This document shows positions 32,829 to 44,888 of a stretch of 64,000 nucleotides of DNA, in pieces. A program made the translations under genes and the position numbers. The stretch lies in contig OX467089.1 in NCBI GenBank assembly GCA_950106755.1, positions 5,458,501 through 5,522,500 of the forward strand, given 5' to 3'. The notes below the pieces were generated by a model, which worked only from the letters and a program-made list of their open reading frames with translations, did not search any database and was not told the origin of the DNA. The stretch comes from Climacium dendroides. Lineage: Eukaryota > Streptophyta > Bryopsida > Hypnales > Climaciaceae. Position 1 is the first letter of the stretch, and each line of letters starts with the position of its first letter.

Positions 32829-35818
32829 TCACTTCGATCGGGCATGGATCAGCTGCCTGATGCTATTCTTGATAGGAGTGTAGTTATCAGCAGCGCCTTC
32901 TCCCAGGTGACCCAGAGCTTCCACCTTCCACCTTGACGCCAGAGCCTCGCTCCGGTACATCCGGCACATGATGACAGAAGTGTGCGAGGACAGGGTCTTG
33001 CCTTCCAGAGTATACTCGCAGAGCTCCACGCCCGTGGTGACATCTTTCAGTTGCACGCAAGGAAGTCGGAAATCACTCAACGTCGCCGCCGCATACCCGC
33101 TCATGGTGAAGTAGAGCTCCTTGATGTCCGAGCGAAGGGCCGCGAGGTTTATCTGGATGGTGTGATTCCCTTGCTGATTCTGGCGGTCAATCACGTCTCC
33201 GGAGTGTCGAATCGCTCTACATTGGTCTTCGGTGTGGTAATAGTCGACCAGCTCCTTAAAATCCCCGTTAACATCGTACAACAAGCACGAAGCATCCAGG
33301 TACTGAGTTCCATCACCTGACCAGCGCCATGATTCCAGCATCTTCACTGTTCTCATGTTCACTGGCGCACTGTATGACTCCCCCTTGAGCAAGATTGTCG
33401 ACACTCCTCGCCTCTGAATGTTCTCGAACTGAGTTCCCTGTTTGTGGTAGCCTTTCTGAAGCGAGTTTTTCCAGCATTGCCCCAACCACTGGGTAAGATG
33501 CACCTTCGTCGGGACCTGCAAACCCATGATTCGGAAGAAAAACGGCCAGTCGTACCCAGTTGTGATCACCTTCTTCATGAAATCCTGAATCCGTTTTTTC
33601 ATGAACGCCGAGGGCATGCCATACAACGCGTCGTAGCCAGCAGTGACTTCCTTCAGTGAGGAACCACTTGGACGCGCCAGCAAGTGCAGAAAACCATCGT
33701 GAAACATGTTCAACCTCAATGAAACTCGACTCCCTTCCCACGCTGCAAGCAACAGCTTCTCATCAACGACCGACGATCTACCTGCCTGCTCGTAGTGTGC
33801 TGCAACTGACGGATCATGCTTGCAAATCCAAATGACTGTCCGGTCGAAGACTTCGTTTGTGAGGGGGATCACAATCTCCTTCCACGCCGTGGCTTCCGAG
33901 AAACACACACTGAGTCGCGCCAAAAGCCTCCCCAGATCCGGGCACTGCTCTTTCGTCCGAGCTCCCGGAAACTTTCCGAAACTGATGACTTCCTGCTCGG
34001 CCTTGCTCCAGAGATCGAACCTCTGGCAAAGGGCGAGAAACAGACGGTGCATCATGCAGTAGCCCTCGATGGCGCGCTCGCTGGCACCCACTCCCTTGTC
34101 ACACAGCAAAACCACCATGGTGTTCAGCACCTTGGGCATCACCTCCAAGACCATCTCGGGACGAAAAGCATTGGAGACTCCGCGACCCGGAGGGCAAAGC
34201 TTCACAATGGTAGATTGAATTATCGGCAAGGCGCGCTCGAAGTGATCCTGTGTGATGTAGAGAGGGAGAAGGAGCTTGAAGTTTTGATTATCAGCGGTAT
34301 TACGCACGCCGCTCGCGTACGCCCCGTGGGAGAGGATGTCGAGATGGACTTGGATGTAGTCGACGTCGTGCGTGCGGGGGTTAACGGTGAAGGAGATCGG
34401 GAATCCAAGAACTTCCTCCTCGAAAGTGCACTTTGTGTGGAAGCAACACAAACTCTCGATGATGTTGTTCTGCTGGAGGAGGAAAACGTGCTTCCAATCC
34501 TCCAAAGAAGTAGCGTGGAGGGAGGTGGCGGGGAAGTGGCGGTGGAGCAGCAGTTTCCACAAGTAGCCGTCCTCGCTGGCGGCCTTCAGCCCGCGGCATG
34601 TCCTGGAGATAGAGCTCAGATCCTTGGTAGACAGCTTGCACATGATTAGCGCCTCTGTGGGAAGTGGACCGAAGTGGCCCATGGCTACTTCACTGCTCGG
34701 TTCTGCTGGAGGAGCACTGCCGGTAACAACCTTCTGGTTCGCAATCTTCTTCGCCAGCTGCAGGGATCTATAGTTCTTCCTTAAAGTCGCACTATGCCAC
34801 TTGCTTGTCACCTCCTCCGGCACAGTAGCCGCTTGATCATGCTGTGGCTTTGAAGGCTGGGGATGTGATTTAATTAGTGACCGGTTTGGGTTCGATATGA
34901 GCTTCTTTAGCCTGGTGCGTACTGTAACCTCAATCTCCTCCGAAGTAAGAAATGCAGGGACGGGTTTTAAGCCTGCATGTCCACACCCTTCACAGACGAA
35001 GCTCCTTGATCGCTCAACCGTTTGTTGCATCGACACCTTCCGCACGTCGTAGAGGAGATCCTCCTGAAGCAGAAAGGCTTGCAGCTGAAGCAGGACACTC
35101 TGCACGCTGTACGCACTGCTCCAGCCCTTGTACGCTGGCGTACAGTTCCACAGCGACACTGGCCAACCCTTCGCCTAAACACAAAACAACAACGCATCTG
35201 GCTTAATGAAATATGCCACAACCTCCTTCATCTACCACTATATACTGTACGTACAGCAAAGTCAGCACTGTCGAACATAATCAAGAAGAAAATTTACGAA
35301 AAATTTCAAAAGCAGCAAAACGCAACTATACATTGAATTGATCGAATTGATCAACCCAACCAATTCGAATTCACTCGTTGCGTGGATACAACTGAAGGTT
35401 GATGCCAGCAGAGCTACTAACGAGACATGAACAACTATATGGATCATACTCGTCGGTCGACAATCATGCATGAAAACAGAAAACAGAAAACAGAAAACGT
35501 GATTAAAGGTCAAACCCGAGATTCCGGTTGAAGCGCAACGTTGGGGTGTGGCAGAGGTGTACAGAGGTGAACGGTGGGACCTTCAGCAGGAAAGGAGGAC
35601 GGAAACTCCAGAATGAGATGGAAGACTGCTCCTGCGAGGGGGTTCGCTTGCTGCTCAAGTTCCAATTCCTCACAAGGTTCCGAGCTCCGGATGTTGACGT
35701 GCCAGACGAAGAGATTGCCCTCCTCCGGCTCCCCGACCACATTGAACAGAGGGCTTTCCTTCACCTCTTGCAGGTCCTTCATGAGGCGCCGCGTGGTCAT
35801 GGTGAGTGCAGCTGCCAT
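32829..35818 (-). CDS. E2-like (UBC fold) + F-box + TerD-like fusion protein, two exons
   Basis: Exon 1 35818-35516, intron 35515-35175 (donor CGG|GTTTGA, acceptor TTTAG|GCG, phase 0), exon 2 35174-32829; 882 aa. Residues about 1-145 form an E2 ubiquitin-conjugating fold: RRLMKDLQEVKESPLFNV, the strand LILEFPSSFPAEGPTVHL, the HPNV motif and the helix GWSSAYSVQSVLLQLQ. Where E2s have the catalytic Cys (x-[IV]-C-L) this has PVSLW, so Ser108 replaces it; Cys112 is nearby but out of register. A Cys/His motif, CEGCGH, lies at 162-167. An F-box (GPLPTEALIMCKLSTKDLSS...) follows at about 270-317 and should bind SKP1 in an SCF ligase. The C-terminus (about 690-870: YLDASCLLYDVNG, IRHSGDV, IQINLAALRSDIKELYFTMS, RMYR...WKVEALG) matches the TerD beta-sandwich of bacterial stress proteins. 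The intact frame, correct splicing and high GC argue for a working gene. I infer a ubiquitin-linked adaptor that reads a Ca2+- or stress-linked signal through TerD. Confidence 0.8.
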
Positions 35819-37204
35819 GACGGATGATCGATGCTACACACTTAATAACTACTCCGACGAGGTTGATCGATCGGCTTCACCGGACCACTTGATCTAGCTA
35901 TTCAGTCTGACCAGAACGAGCTAGAGACAATCAATGTCAACGAACCTCTCTGAGTACGTCTCTAGCTCCGAACATGAAAACTTCACAAACTGCAGAATTG
36001 TGTAAGTTCGTTACACCGGAAGGAATAAAACGAATTCGATGGGGAAGATCGATCGATCGAGTCGCCGGAGAAGACGTTCTCAGGGAGATTCAAAGTCACC
36101 GCTCCTTTCTAGCAATCATCTTCCCAACAATCAGAAAAACTCAACCTCGATGTATCCGCTACTTGAAAACTGACACAAAACAGCCTCAACAGCTGCCCAG
36201 GAGATGATATGTGCAATTGGATCATGGTTTGTTTTGCAAACAAAACTTATACATAAATACCAACTTGTGTGCCCTTCACTACTAGAACGAGGGGGGTCTA
36301 GTAACGTTCGTGAGCCACGTCTACTGTGCTGTCTGGAATGGAGCAACGTTTGCAGCCAAAAAAAGCAACGTTTGGCAAAGGAAGGGCAGATGCAAGGTGT
36401 AAGCAACGTCTTAGCAACATTGAGTGAACACTATATTCAATATTTTGAGAGGTTTGGAGTCTCTCAAAATAATATAGTCCATTTAGACCCTAAATAATGA
36501 ATTATAATGTTCCATAGTTTAGGCTAAATTTTCTAGTTGTAATTTGCAATTTCCATTAAAATGAGAGTCTTTTGAGTGATTGTCTGTTCAAACACATGTA
36601 ATTTGGTTTAGGGTAAATGTTCTAATTAATATAAATAAAGATTGTGTTATTTTCTGAACACCAAGTCATGAGCTCCGCAGTCTGTTGTAAGGGGTTGTTC
36701 ATTTCATTGAAGCGGTCCGAGTTCGATTCCCGTCAAGAACATATGAGCGCATGAGAGAAAAAACATGACTTGGTGCTGCTAAGTGAGCTTTGCAGGCAGG
36801 AAAATTGTAACAACCAACCGGCCCCCTACCCAGAATGTGACAAGTGCTTTACATGTTGATAAAATAAATAGTGGATATTTCCACTACATTTTGCTCCCCA
36901 ATAGCAATGTAATTTCAAATAAAATGTACTCAATGATAAACACAAAATAAAATGAAGTAAAAAATAGATAAAACAAAGTTGAAGAATACAAAATAAAGAA
37001 TATTGAACAGAAAAACATTATTATGTAAACACAAAATATACACTTCAACACATTTATGCAATACCAAGCAATGAAATACAAACAATCAAATCAAACCTAC
37101 ACCATCTATTCTAATATATGAATTTCATTCGTTTTATAAAACATGACGATGGAAACAACATATTTATAAAACTTGCAATATACATCAATACATAGCTACA
37201 AATA
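35819..37204. other. Intergenic DNA, including promoter side of the fusion gene
   Basis: The first few hundred bases lie upstream of the ATG at 35818. No TATA box stood out. A CACTA-type terminus, CACTACTAGAACGAGGGGGG, occurs at about 36277-36296 with nearby repeats of AGCAACGTTTG; no matching far end was found. No protein gene recognised. Confidence 0.5.
36659..36775. repeat. Hairpin with 12-bp inverted repeats enclosing a tRNA-like B box
   Basis: CACCAAGTCATG (36659-36670) and CATGACTTGGTG (36764-36775) are perfect inverted repeats. Between them is GAGTTCGATTCCCGTC (about 36720), which fits the RNA polymerase III B-box consensus GGTTCGANTCC. A full tRNA cloverleaf does not fold from the surrounding bases, so this is tRNA-like (perhaps a SINE head), not a tRNA gene. 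A weaker match, 'gtttgaattctcgtcaagag', occurs at about 4547. Confidence 0.45.
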
Positions 37205-40045
37205 TCAAGTATATGATGCAAGGCTTCGGTTGATGATGTCAATTTGAGCAGCTGAAATCTTGATCATGCATTGGCGAGTATCCTTCCGAATGTTAGGCTT
37301 CCACGCTGTCATAAAAGCATTTGTATGCTCCCAAAGTGGCGGTTTGATTTCATCGACTTTCCAACGTAGACCTCTTTCACTGTCCCATCCAGTGTAGAAG
37401 TCTTGAACATCTTCATCTCTCGATGTTGAACGGAAGTACTGAATGCGTATATAATTAGGTTTCTCCGGATTACAATTTGGATCAGACAATGCCCTTGCAA
37501 TCCAAACAGAATGACTGTCACCTTTTGCGGGTCGAATTGCAACAAAATATCCTTCAAAGAGATCTCGATCCACTCTAAAAGATGGTTGTGGACGACCTCT
37601 CAAAGGGCCTACGTATGCATCATTTTCTCTGAACTCTTCACGGTCCTCGCCATCTTCATCTAATTCATCCACCCGAGTAGCTTGAACACGGTTAGTTGGC
37701 CAGAAACCATCCTTTAAAACAGAAGATGAAGGTAGTGGTTTTAGCAATGCTATCTTAACGCCATGCTAGTAGTGCACTACGTGCTCATAACGTCTTCGGT
37801 ACTCCCCAGTGCGATCTTGATTGCACAAATGCTCCCAGTACTTTACAAATCCGGATATGCCCTTCAAGATGTCCTCCGTGTCTTTCATTGGACTTGGCAA
37901 AATTGCTTCTGGCACTCCACATGACCACAAACTTTGCCCTTCCGAGTCCTCCTTCCACAATTTCATTCCATTACCAACCCCCTTTGGTAACCAATCAACA
38001 TCAGTGTACAACATCTTGTACTTCATAACTGGACATCTAGTAGAGTCCAAGTAAAACTTGACTTGTTGTGGCTTTGTATGACCAACCATGATGTCATTGC
38101 CGTCTAAAACACTGCCTGCTATGAAACCTTTGAAATCTGGCACCTCCTCTATGAGGTGAGGGATTGTTGGAATGGATTCCACATCCATAAACGACTTCAT
38201 AAGTGTAGGAATTGTAAGGAAGTTTTCCTTCTTCAAAAGCATATTCCATCTTCCAAAGAACGCATCAATGTCGTCATGAATATGACCTACGATCATGAAG
38301 TTCACGTACACTTCACGAAAGATCTTGTTTTCAACAAATAGAAACCAGTAACAAAAAACAAATATGTTTTTGTTGTCTCCGGTGGCATTATCCATCTGCA
38401 CATTCAGAATTGGAGGCAGTGGCATCCCTAGACATAAGGTTTCCGGTGGTGGAGGTAGCGATGCTTCATACACTTTGGCACCCTTGAGAATTGCCTTGGA
38501 CAAATTTGTGGATCCCGACCCCGTAAACAATTGCCGAGAAGATGATTTCGGTGGTAATTCCAAATCTCGCAACAACTTCGCCATGGAGCCAATAGTATAG
38601 TTGGAGTCGTGGGGAAACATATCCAAGCCATAATGCGCATATCGAATATCACCATGACCGTGGGCAATCATGCCAGTCATTGAAACGGGCAACTTCGTAA
38701 GTCCATAAAGTTCTTTAGTCTTATGGGAAAAGATCGGAGAAGCAGTTTTGGCATGGTCCATCTTGTCATGCATGATTGTCAAACATTCGTGTGGAAACTC
38801 GTGCGAGCAGTAACGATTGACGTAATACATCTCCCTATGCGCCCGAGCAATAGCCAAATGCTTGTCAAGCCTCCTTGACCATATCAAAGCACTTTGAAAT
38901 CCAGCAATACAACTTCTTCGTAGCTCTTGTAATTTGTCATACACTGAACACCGAGCGAAATTATCACCAAGTTTCTTCACCTCAAACTCCGAGAACTTGG
39001 AAGACCTAATCTTGCTTAAGTTCGAAGTTGAAACCTCGGGTAATCCGAACGCTGCATTGACGTCGTTGATTTCCTTCATCTTATCCTTCTACTAAAAAGT
39101 AGAGGGAAGACACATGGAAACAACCTTGTTCCCTGACTTCAAAGTTCAAGTATGATGTGGCATGTGGTCCGCCTACTTCTCGAGGATACACTTCAGCGTT
39201 GCAGTTGCTTGTTGGGTGTGCTTTCTCGGCTTCTCCAATCCTGTATTCCCATGATCTCTTGCCTCTCGTTCGTCCTTCCAATATTTAAGGTATCGGTAAA
39301 ACGTGGCCTCCGGGACTCCAGAAATATGCATCCATGCTCGCATGCACACATTAATACTTTCAACTGTCACCGTCTTCCTTCCACGTGCATCCAGATGAAC
39401 AGACCTATGTACTTCAGTTTTCATGTGTGACCTGAACTTGAATGATGTACAGGAGTACATTCGCTCGCAGAAGGCTCGAATCTTCTCCCTTGGAAACGGT
39501 TGAACGCAATTTTGAGAGCAACAGACTCTACTAGACACCAAGTTAATGGACTCTGGGGTGAGGAGTTCCTTAGATCTGCGGGATGTCACGCGAGGTGGAT
39601 TTTTGAGGATACTTGAATATGGCCGAGCAGATGTTGGAGGCTGTGGATTTTGAAGGCGAGCTTGTAGTTGATTAAACCTATCCCAAGCCTCATGGTCGTG
39701 AAGGCTTGCTCCCGCGAGGTGGACTCGCTTAATCGGCCAAGCTACCAAATAGTAAATTTGCTCCTGAAGGATATCCACTTCAGAGAATGTCTTGGTGATG
39801 TCGACTGCTACATGGGTATCTCCAAGGGGACCAGTAGCTCCAAGCACAAGGTCTGAGTTGACACTATGGCAAGTCCCTTTGCCAACAAGTAAACCCGCCT
39901 CATTGTAGAGAGTGACACATCTTGTATTCCATAGACGACGCGGGATGCCCTCGCATTCAGGAATGCCGACATTCATCCCTTCCAGAACAGGAAATTCTTC
40001 ATCCGAGAACTCCATGTCATTGATGGGGTCCCCGTCAATATTCAT
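37205..40045 (-). pseudogene. DUF7869-type RNase H-like transposase gene, interrupted by five in-frame stops
   Basis: One reading frame of 947 codons runs without frameshift from the ATG at 40045 to the stop at 37205. It is broken only by TAG 39173-39175, TGA around 39140, two adjacent TAGs around 39090, and TAG 37766-37768. The N-terminal part resembles a domain of plant En/Spm-like proteins ('LGDTHVAVDITKTFSEVDIL...YYLVAWPIKRV'). A Cys-rich, helix-rich part follows ('RVCCSQNCVQPFPREKIRAFCERM', 'SINVCMRAWMHISGVPEATF', 'HGNTGLEKPRKHT'), then the DUF7869 core with candidate RNase H-fold acidic residues in HDKMDHAKT, MDNATGDNKN and GHIHDDIDAFFGRW. Sequence between the stops still reads as the family ('ADHMPHHT', 'TLKSGNKVVSMCLPSTF', 'KDKMKEINDVN'). 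The C-terminal part (37205-37765) is a separate conserved stretch. I infer a decayed DNA-transposon gene; DUF7869's exact role is not established. Confidence 0.7.
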
Positions 40046-40129
40046 CTCCGTATCCTTTAGACAAAATGGTAGTCACTCTGTTCAGAAGAACAACACGTCT
40101 TTCAGTATCCGAATGAAACCATAACAATC

Positions 40130-40720
40130 AGTTCGAATCGAGCTTAACAGAGTGGATCTCGAGATCCAGTACACTCACTAAAATGATAGTACATTCTGCG
40201 TATACAAGCATCTAAAAAGGCTAAAAGCTTTGTATATTTGGAAAAGGATGCGCAGGTAGTTAAGGCATTAGAAATCCTCCTCGACAAATAAATGGGAACT
40301 TAACCACGTCAATGTCAGCTCGATTCGAGCTGACCACTAGATCTATCGATTCGCACCTATTCAATCTAATCTATAATTTTCTATATCACAATCCTTATTC
40401 ACGGAGACTCGAGATGACCAACCACATTATGATCATAAGTCCTCATTCAGCTCGAATCGAGCTGATCAACCACATTGCATGACTATTTTTTCATTTAGCT
40501 CGTTTCAGAGCAAATATGTGAAATTGATAATTATATCTCAACTGGCAAGATAAGATCTTCAATAATCATAGTTTAGTTCGGATCGAACTGATCGTGCAAT
40601 AGGTGCACTCGATGATATATATTCTTTGTCAACTCAGTCAGCTCGAATTGAGCTGACTGTACAGTTTCTGCACTTAGTCAATATGTTTCTTGTGTGTTAA
40701 TGATAAGCTCGATTCGAACT
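40130..40720. promoter_or_regulatory. Cluster of six 15-bp palindromes upstream of the DUF7869 gene
   Basis: Copies of AGCTCGAATCGAGCT or close variants lie at 40130, 40317, 40449, 40575, 40640 and 40706. The perfect form has 7-bp arms around a central A/T. The cluster covers 85-675 bp upstream of the ATG at 40045. The same motif clusters upstream of the ParB-like gene at 47.8 kb. Possible binding sites for a dimeric protein, such as a transposase. Confidence 0.7.
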
Positions 40721-41299
40721 AAATCTCCCCGGATTTTCCGGAATAACTGATTCAGTAATATTGAATATAGTATTCCGTATTTTCCGGCATACATTTCGGA
40801 GTTCCCTCAGCACTACGACAACTCTAATTCATCATCGACGAGGTTTGCCAAATGGTAGAATTAAATCGGTAATGAAGGGCAAATTGCTTCATACAATCAT
40901 CGTTACGAAACTATAGAAACGGCCGACGCGTTCATTAGTACACCAGAGTTGCGAAGTCCTGAACTCTATTTCGATCAAACCGCGATACGAAAACAGCAAA
41001 GCATCAAATGGAAGTCGCATACCACATCACATACGTTTCATTCAAAAGAAATATGAAAGCATTCCCAAATCTGCAAGAAATAAGTGTAGCACTTACAAGT
41101 CCTTCATAAATGTTGAGGGGAAAGCACACGCAAGTCGACACGGACGACGAAAGAGAGAGCGACAGAGAGCAAGAAAGAAAGAAGATGACTGAATTCCATG
41201 CGAAGGCGTACTCCCCAGTCAATGGCGGGAACTTTTGGGCGGCAAGGAAACGGCGCGAACTGAAATTTGAAATGCGTCACTGTAGGGCTTCCTAGAATC

Positions 41300-42599
41300 A
41301 GGGAGTACTTTGAAAAAGCACAGCCAAAAAAGAGCATCCGAAGTGAACTTCCGGGGTACTATTACTCTATTAGATGTACATTCCAATCATACATTCCCGA
41401 GAATATGGAACGCATACTTTCCAGGGAAATACTCTAAAGTTTAACTAGCGGTTGGTACTTCTGAATTCATAATTAGTATTTTGTTAGAATTTAAGTGCAT
41501 TATATCATATAGAATGCAGAAACAAAAATTTAATAAATCTTCAAATTGAAATTAATTTTTTAAAAAAATTATGAAGAATCGGTTCGTCCTTGCTATGCTA
41601 TGCATTCATCATTTGAATTTCAGTATAATTTTTATGTATTAGATAGAATAAGAAATAGTTTTCAAAATAAATATTCAACTAAAAACTATTAAATTTTTCG
41701 TAAATTTTTTTTCAAATGAGCAAACTTTGATATATACAACAGAAATTCATTAAACGATTTATGTTAAATAATATACATTAATGATACATTAAAATGCATT
41801 AGAAATTTGAATTAATTATTACAAACAATGGCAATCCAAAATCTAGAATAAAAAAGAAGCACTTCTGAAATGTAAATTTCAAGATTTGCATAAACAACTT
41901 AATTGTTGTGAAATCAAAAATAGGCATGAATGTTTTTTAAACAAAATGAATGCACTATTAATTCAATATATTCCATATTAATAAGAATATTAAATCTACT
42001 AATAACAGGTTCAAAAACATAACAACTCTAGAGTCGAGATTGAATAATTCAGTATTCTATATAAATAAATGCATCTATTTAATAGTAAATCCTACAAATG
42101 TAAAATACATTCTCCACAATAATTTTAAGTTTACTTAATTACAACAAATCCAGGTCACTCTACACTTCGGAGATGGAACACATATTGACTGTAGAAACAT
42201 CTACAATTTAAAACTTTTGGGTTCATTTGGCTAATGAAATAGACATGTAAATGAGAGAAAAAATTGTAATAGAAATTAAAAACGCCCTATTCAATGATAA
42301 TGCATGGGCACCTCATGAAAAAAATAATGTAATTCAATTTTTCCACGTGGCTCAAGGTTCATGCTAAACTGATTGAGCCTGCACTTTGTCTCACAAAGTC
42401 AAAAAAAATATGCAATAAAAGTGCAAATGAGAAAGGAAAAATTCATAGAAGTTGCAATCACGCTCTTCTTTAACAATCCATGGACATCTAATCAAAAAAA
42501 TAATGTAAATGAATATTTCCACGTGCCTCAAAGTTCATACAAAAAAGGCCAAGCTTGTACAAATGTCATTAACGTTATAGTACCTTGTGGTACGAACGT
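41300..42599. other. Very AT-rich intergenic DNA
   Basis: No gene or clear repeat recognised. Confidence 0.55.
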
Positions 42600-43560
42600 C
42601 ATAATACCTTGAGATACCAACGTCATGAAATTCAATCAAGGCCAATCTAGATGGGCCAAAAACCTGTGTACACAAGTTCTAAATTCTTTTCGGATGTGGT
42701 TTTGGTCAATGCATGTGTCGAAAAAAATACATTCATTTGGTAACCCACATGTATTTATAAACCTACACTATTAAAATTGACTATAGTTTGCGGTACCAAT
42801 GTCATGAAAATCAATCAAGGCCAATTTAGATGGGCCTATAGTATTTCCCCACAAGTTCTAAATATTTTTTGGTTGTGGATTTGGTCAATGCATGTGTGAA
42901 AAAATAAATGGGTGTCCCACATGTATTTTCAAACGTAAAGTCTTCAAATTGATTGTACTTTTGGGTCCCAATGTCATGAAAATCAATCAAGGCCAATTTA
43001 GATGGGCCCAAAGTATTTTCCCACAAGTTTTAAATTTTTTTTGGTTGTGGCTTTGGTCAATGCATGTGTGAAAAAAATAAATGGGTGTCCCACATGTTTT
43101 TTGAAACGTAAAGTCTCCAAATTGACTGTACTTTTGGGTCCCACTGTCATGAAAATCAATCAAGGCCAATTTAGATGGGCCCAAAGTATTTTCCCACAAG
43201 TTTTAAATTTTTCTTGGTTGTGGGTTAGGTCAATGCATGTGTGAAAAAAATAAATGGGTGTCCCACATGTTTTTTGAAACGTAAAGTCTTCAAATTGACT
43301 GTACTTTTGGGTCCCAATGTCATGAAAATCAATCAAGGCCAATTTACATGAGCCCAAAGTATTTTCCCACAAGTTCTAAATTCTTTTTGAATGTGCTTTT
43401 GGTCAGTGCATGTGTCCAAAAAAATATACATTGGTGACCCACATGTTTTTTCAAACGTAAAGTCTTCAAATTGACTATACTTTTGGGTCCCACTGTCATG
43501 AAAATCAATCAAGGCCAATTTACATGGGCCCAAAGTATTTTCCCACAAGTTCTAAATTCT
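42600..43560. repeat. 173-bp satellite array, about six copies
   Basis: The landmark GTCATGAAAATCAATCAAGG recurs at about 42622, 42801, 42973, 43146, 43319 and 43495, intervals of 172-179 bp. Each unit also has 'gtattttcccacaagtt', 'ggtcaatgcatgtgt' and 'cgtaaagtcttcaaattgac'. The first two units are the most diverged and the central ones nearly identical. Open frames across the units are by-products of the repetition. Confidence 0.9.
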
Positions 43561-43699
43561 TTTTACAAGTTTCCATTTACTATTACCTTATTTTTTCATC
43601 AAAATGCAAAAGAAATTGTATAATCCTCAAAGCGTATGACATGTTGAAAAAGGTTATTGGTCAAAAAAGTGAGTTCAATGTAAATTAGTAACTTATTTT

Positions 43700-44020
43700 G
43701 ACTATTTTTTTTGTAAAGAAACATGGGGGTCACCAATTAATTTTTTTCGACACATGCATTGACCAAATCCACATTAAAAAAAATCTAGAACTTGTGGACA
43801 TATGTTTTGGTCCCATCTAAATTGGCCTTGTTTGAGTTTTATGACGTTGGTACTACAAACTACAGTCAATTTTAAGACTTTTGGTTTATATAAACATGGA
43901 GGTCACCAATTAATTTTTTTTTACACATGCATTGACCAACCCCACAACCAAAAAAAATTTAGAACTTGTAGATGCATTTAGTGGGGCTATTTTAATTGGC
44001 CTTGATTGAATTTCAATTGA
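43700..44020. repeat. Inverted, diverged copies of the 173-bp satellite
   Basis: About two units in opposite orientation: 'gacacatgcattgaccaa' and 'agaacttgt' followed by 'aaattggccttg' at 43748-43830 and again at 43920-44010. Together with 42600-43560 they form a large imperfect palindrome. Confidence 0.75.
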
Positions 44021-44888
44021 CTTAGGCAAAATCAATGAAAAAATTTGTTTTTGGTAAAAGTTGGAAACGTCCTCTTGGAGGATAGTCCATGGGCATTTTT
44101 TTAAAAGAAAATGTAATGGTATTTTTTCACGTGGCCTCAAATTCATGCAAAGTTGGGAACGCCCTTTTTGATGATAATCCATAGTCGCTTCACCAAAAAA
44201 TTAATGTAATTGAATTTTTAAACGTGATTGGCCCAGAAAATGTCCTAAACAATTTTGCAAGTGGTTTGAGACTGAATATAATTGTGCAACACTACATTAA
44301 TGAAATTTTTTTATTACCACATTTTTCAATTTCGATTCTGTACAAGAGAACACGAAGTAAACTTTTCCGAAAAACAAACAAAAACAAATAGTCTTTCTTA
44401 AAAAAAAGGATTTTGAAGAAAGTAAGTTTGTCACAATATAAACTAGGAATAGCTGCCTTAATTGTAAACTTTAAGGGGACGAAATGAAATCTTGAATTAG
44501 AAGTGAAGTTTAGGGCTTCAATATGAAAAATTTGTCTAATATTTAGTGCTTACCAACTTCTTGGTTACAATGTTTTTTGTGTTTCTGAACAATATCATGA
44601 AAACATATTAGTAAAGAAGTGTATAAATGAACGGATCTCAATAAGGCATGTAGGTATAACCAATTGTTCACAGTTCTAGATACACTACTAATGAAATATA
44701 GTGTTGGCAATAATAATCTCGAAGCAATCCAGTTAATGTTACCAACTCTAAATGTCAACATACATAATGTTTGCCAACTATTGGGAATAAATTTTTTACA
44801 AGTTTACATTTACTATTACCTAACTTTTTTATCGAAATGCAAAAAAAAACATATAATCTTAAAAATCTGTGATATGCTCGAAATACTA
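44021..44888. other. AT-rich spacer, no gene recognised
   Basis: Nothing identifiable. At 44740-44880 a short stretch resembles the sequence near 43560 ('acaagtttacatttactatt'), suggesting an old duplication. Confidence 0.5.

Noticed and set aside
33816..34649. 277-codon plus-strand frame
   Set aside because: Antisense to the GC-rich exon 2 of the E2-like/F-box/TerD gene, where stops are rare; no domain recognised.
36700..36750. Possible tRNA gene around GAGTTCGATTCC
   Set aside because: Acceptor, D and anticodon arms do not pair in the required spacing; kept only as a tRNA-like hairpin.
42826..43548. Repeated ~70-codon frames reading MWENTLGP.KLALIDFHD
   Set aside because: They recur once per 173-bp satellite unit and have no homology; by-product of the satellite.
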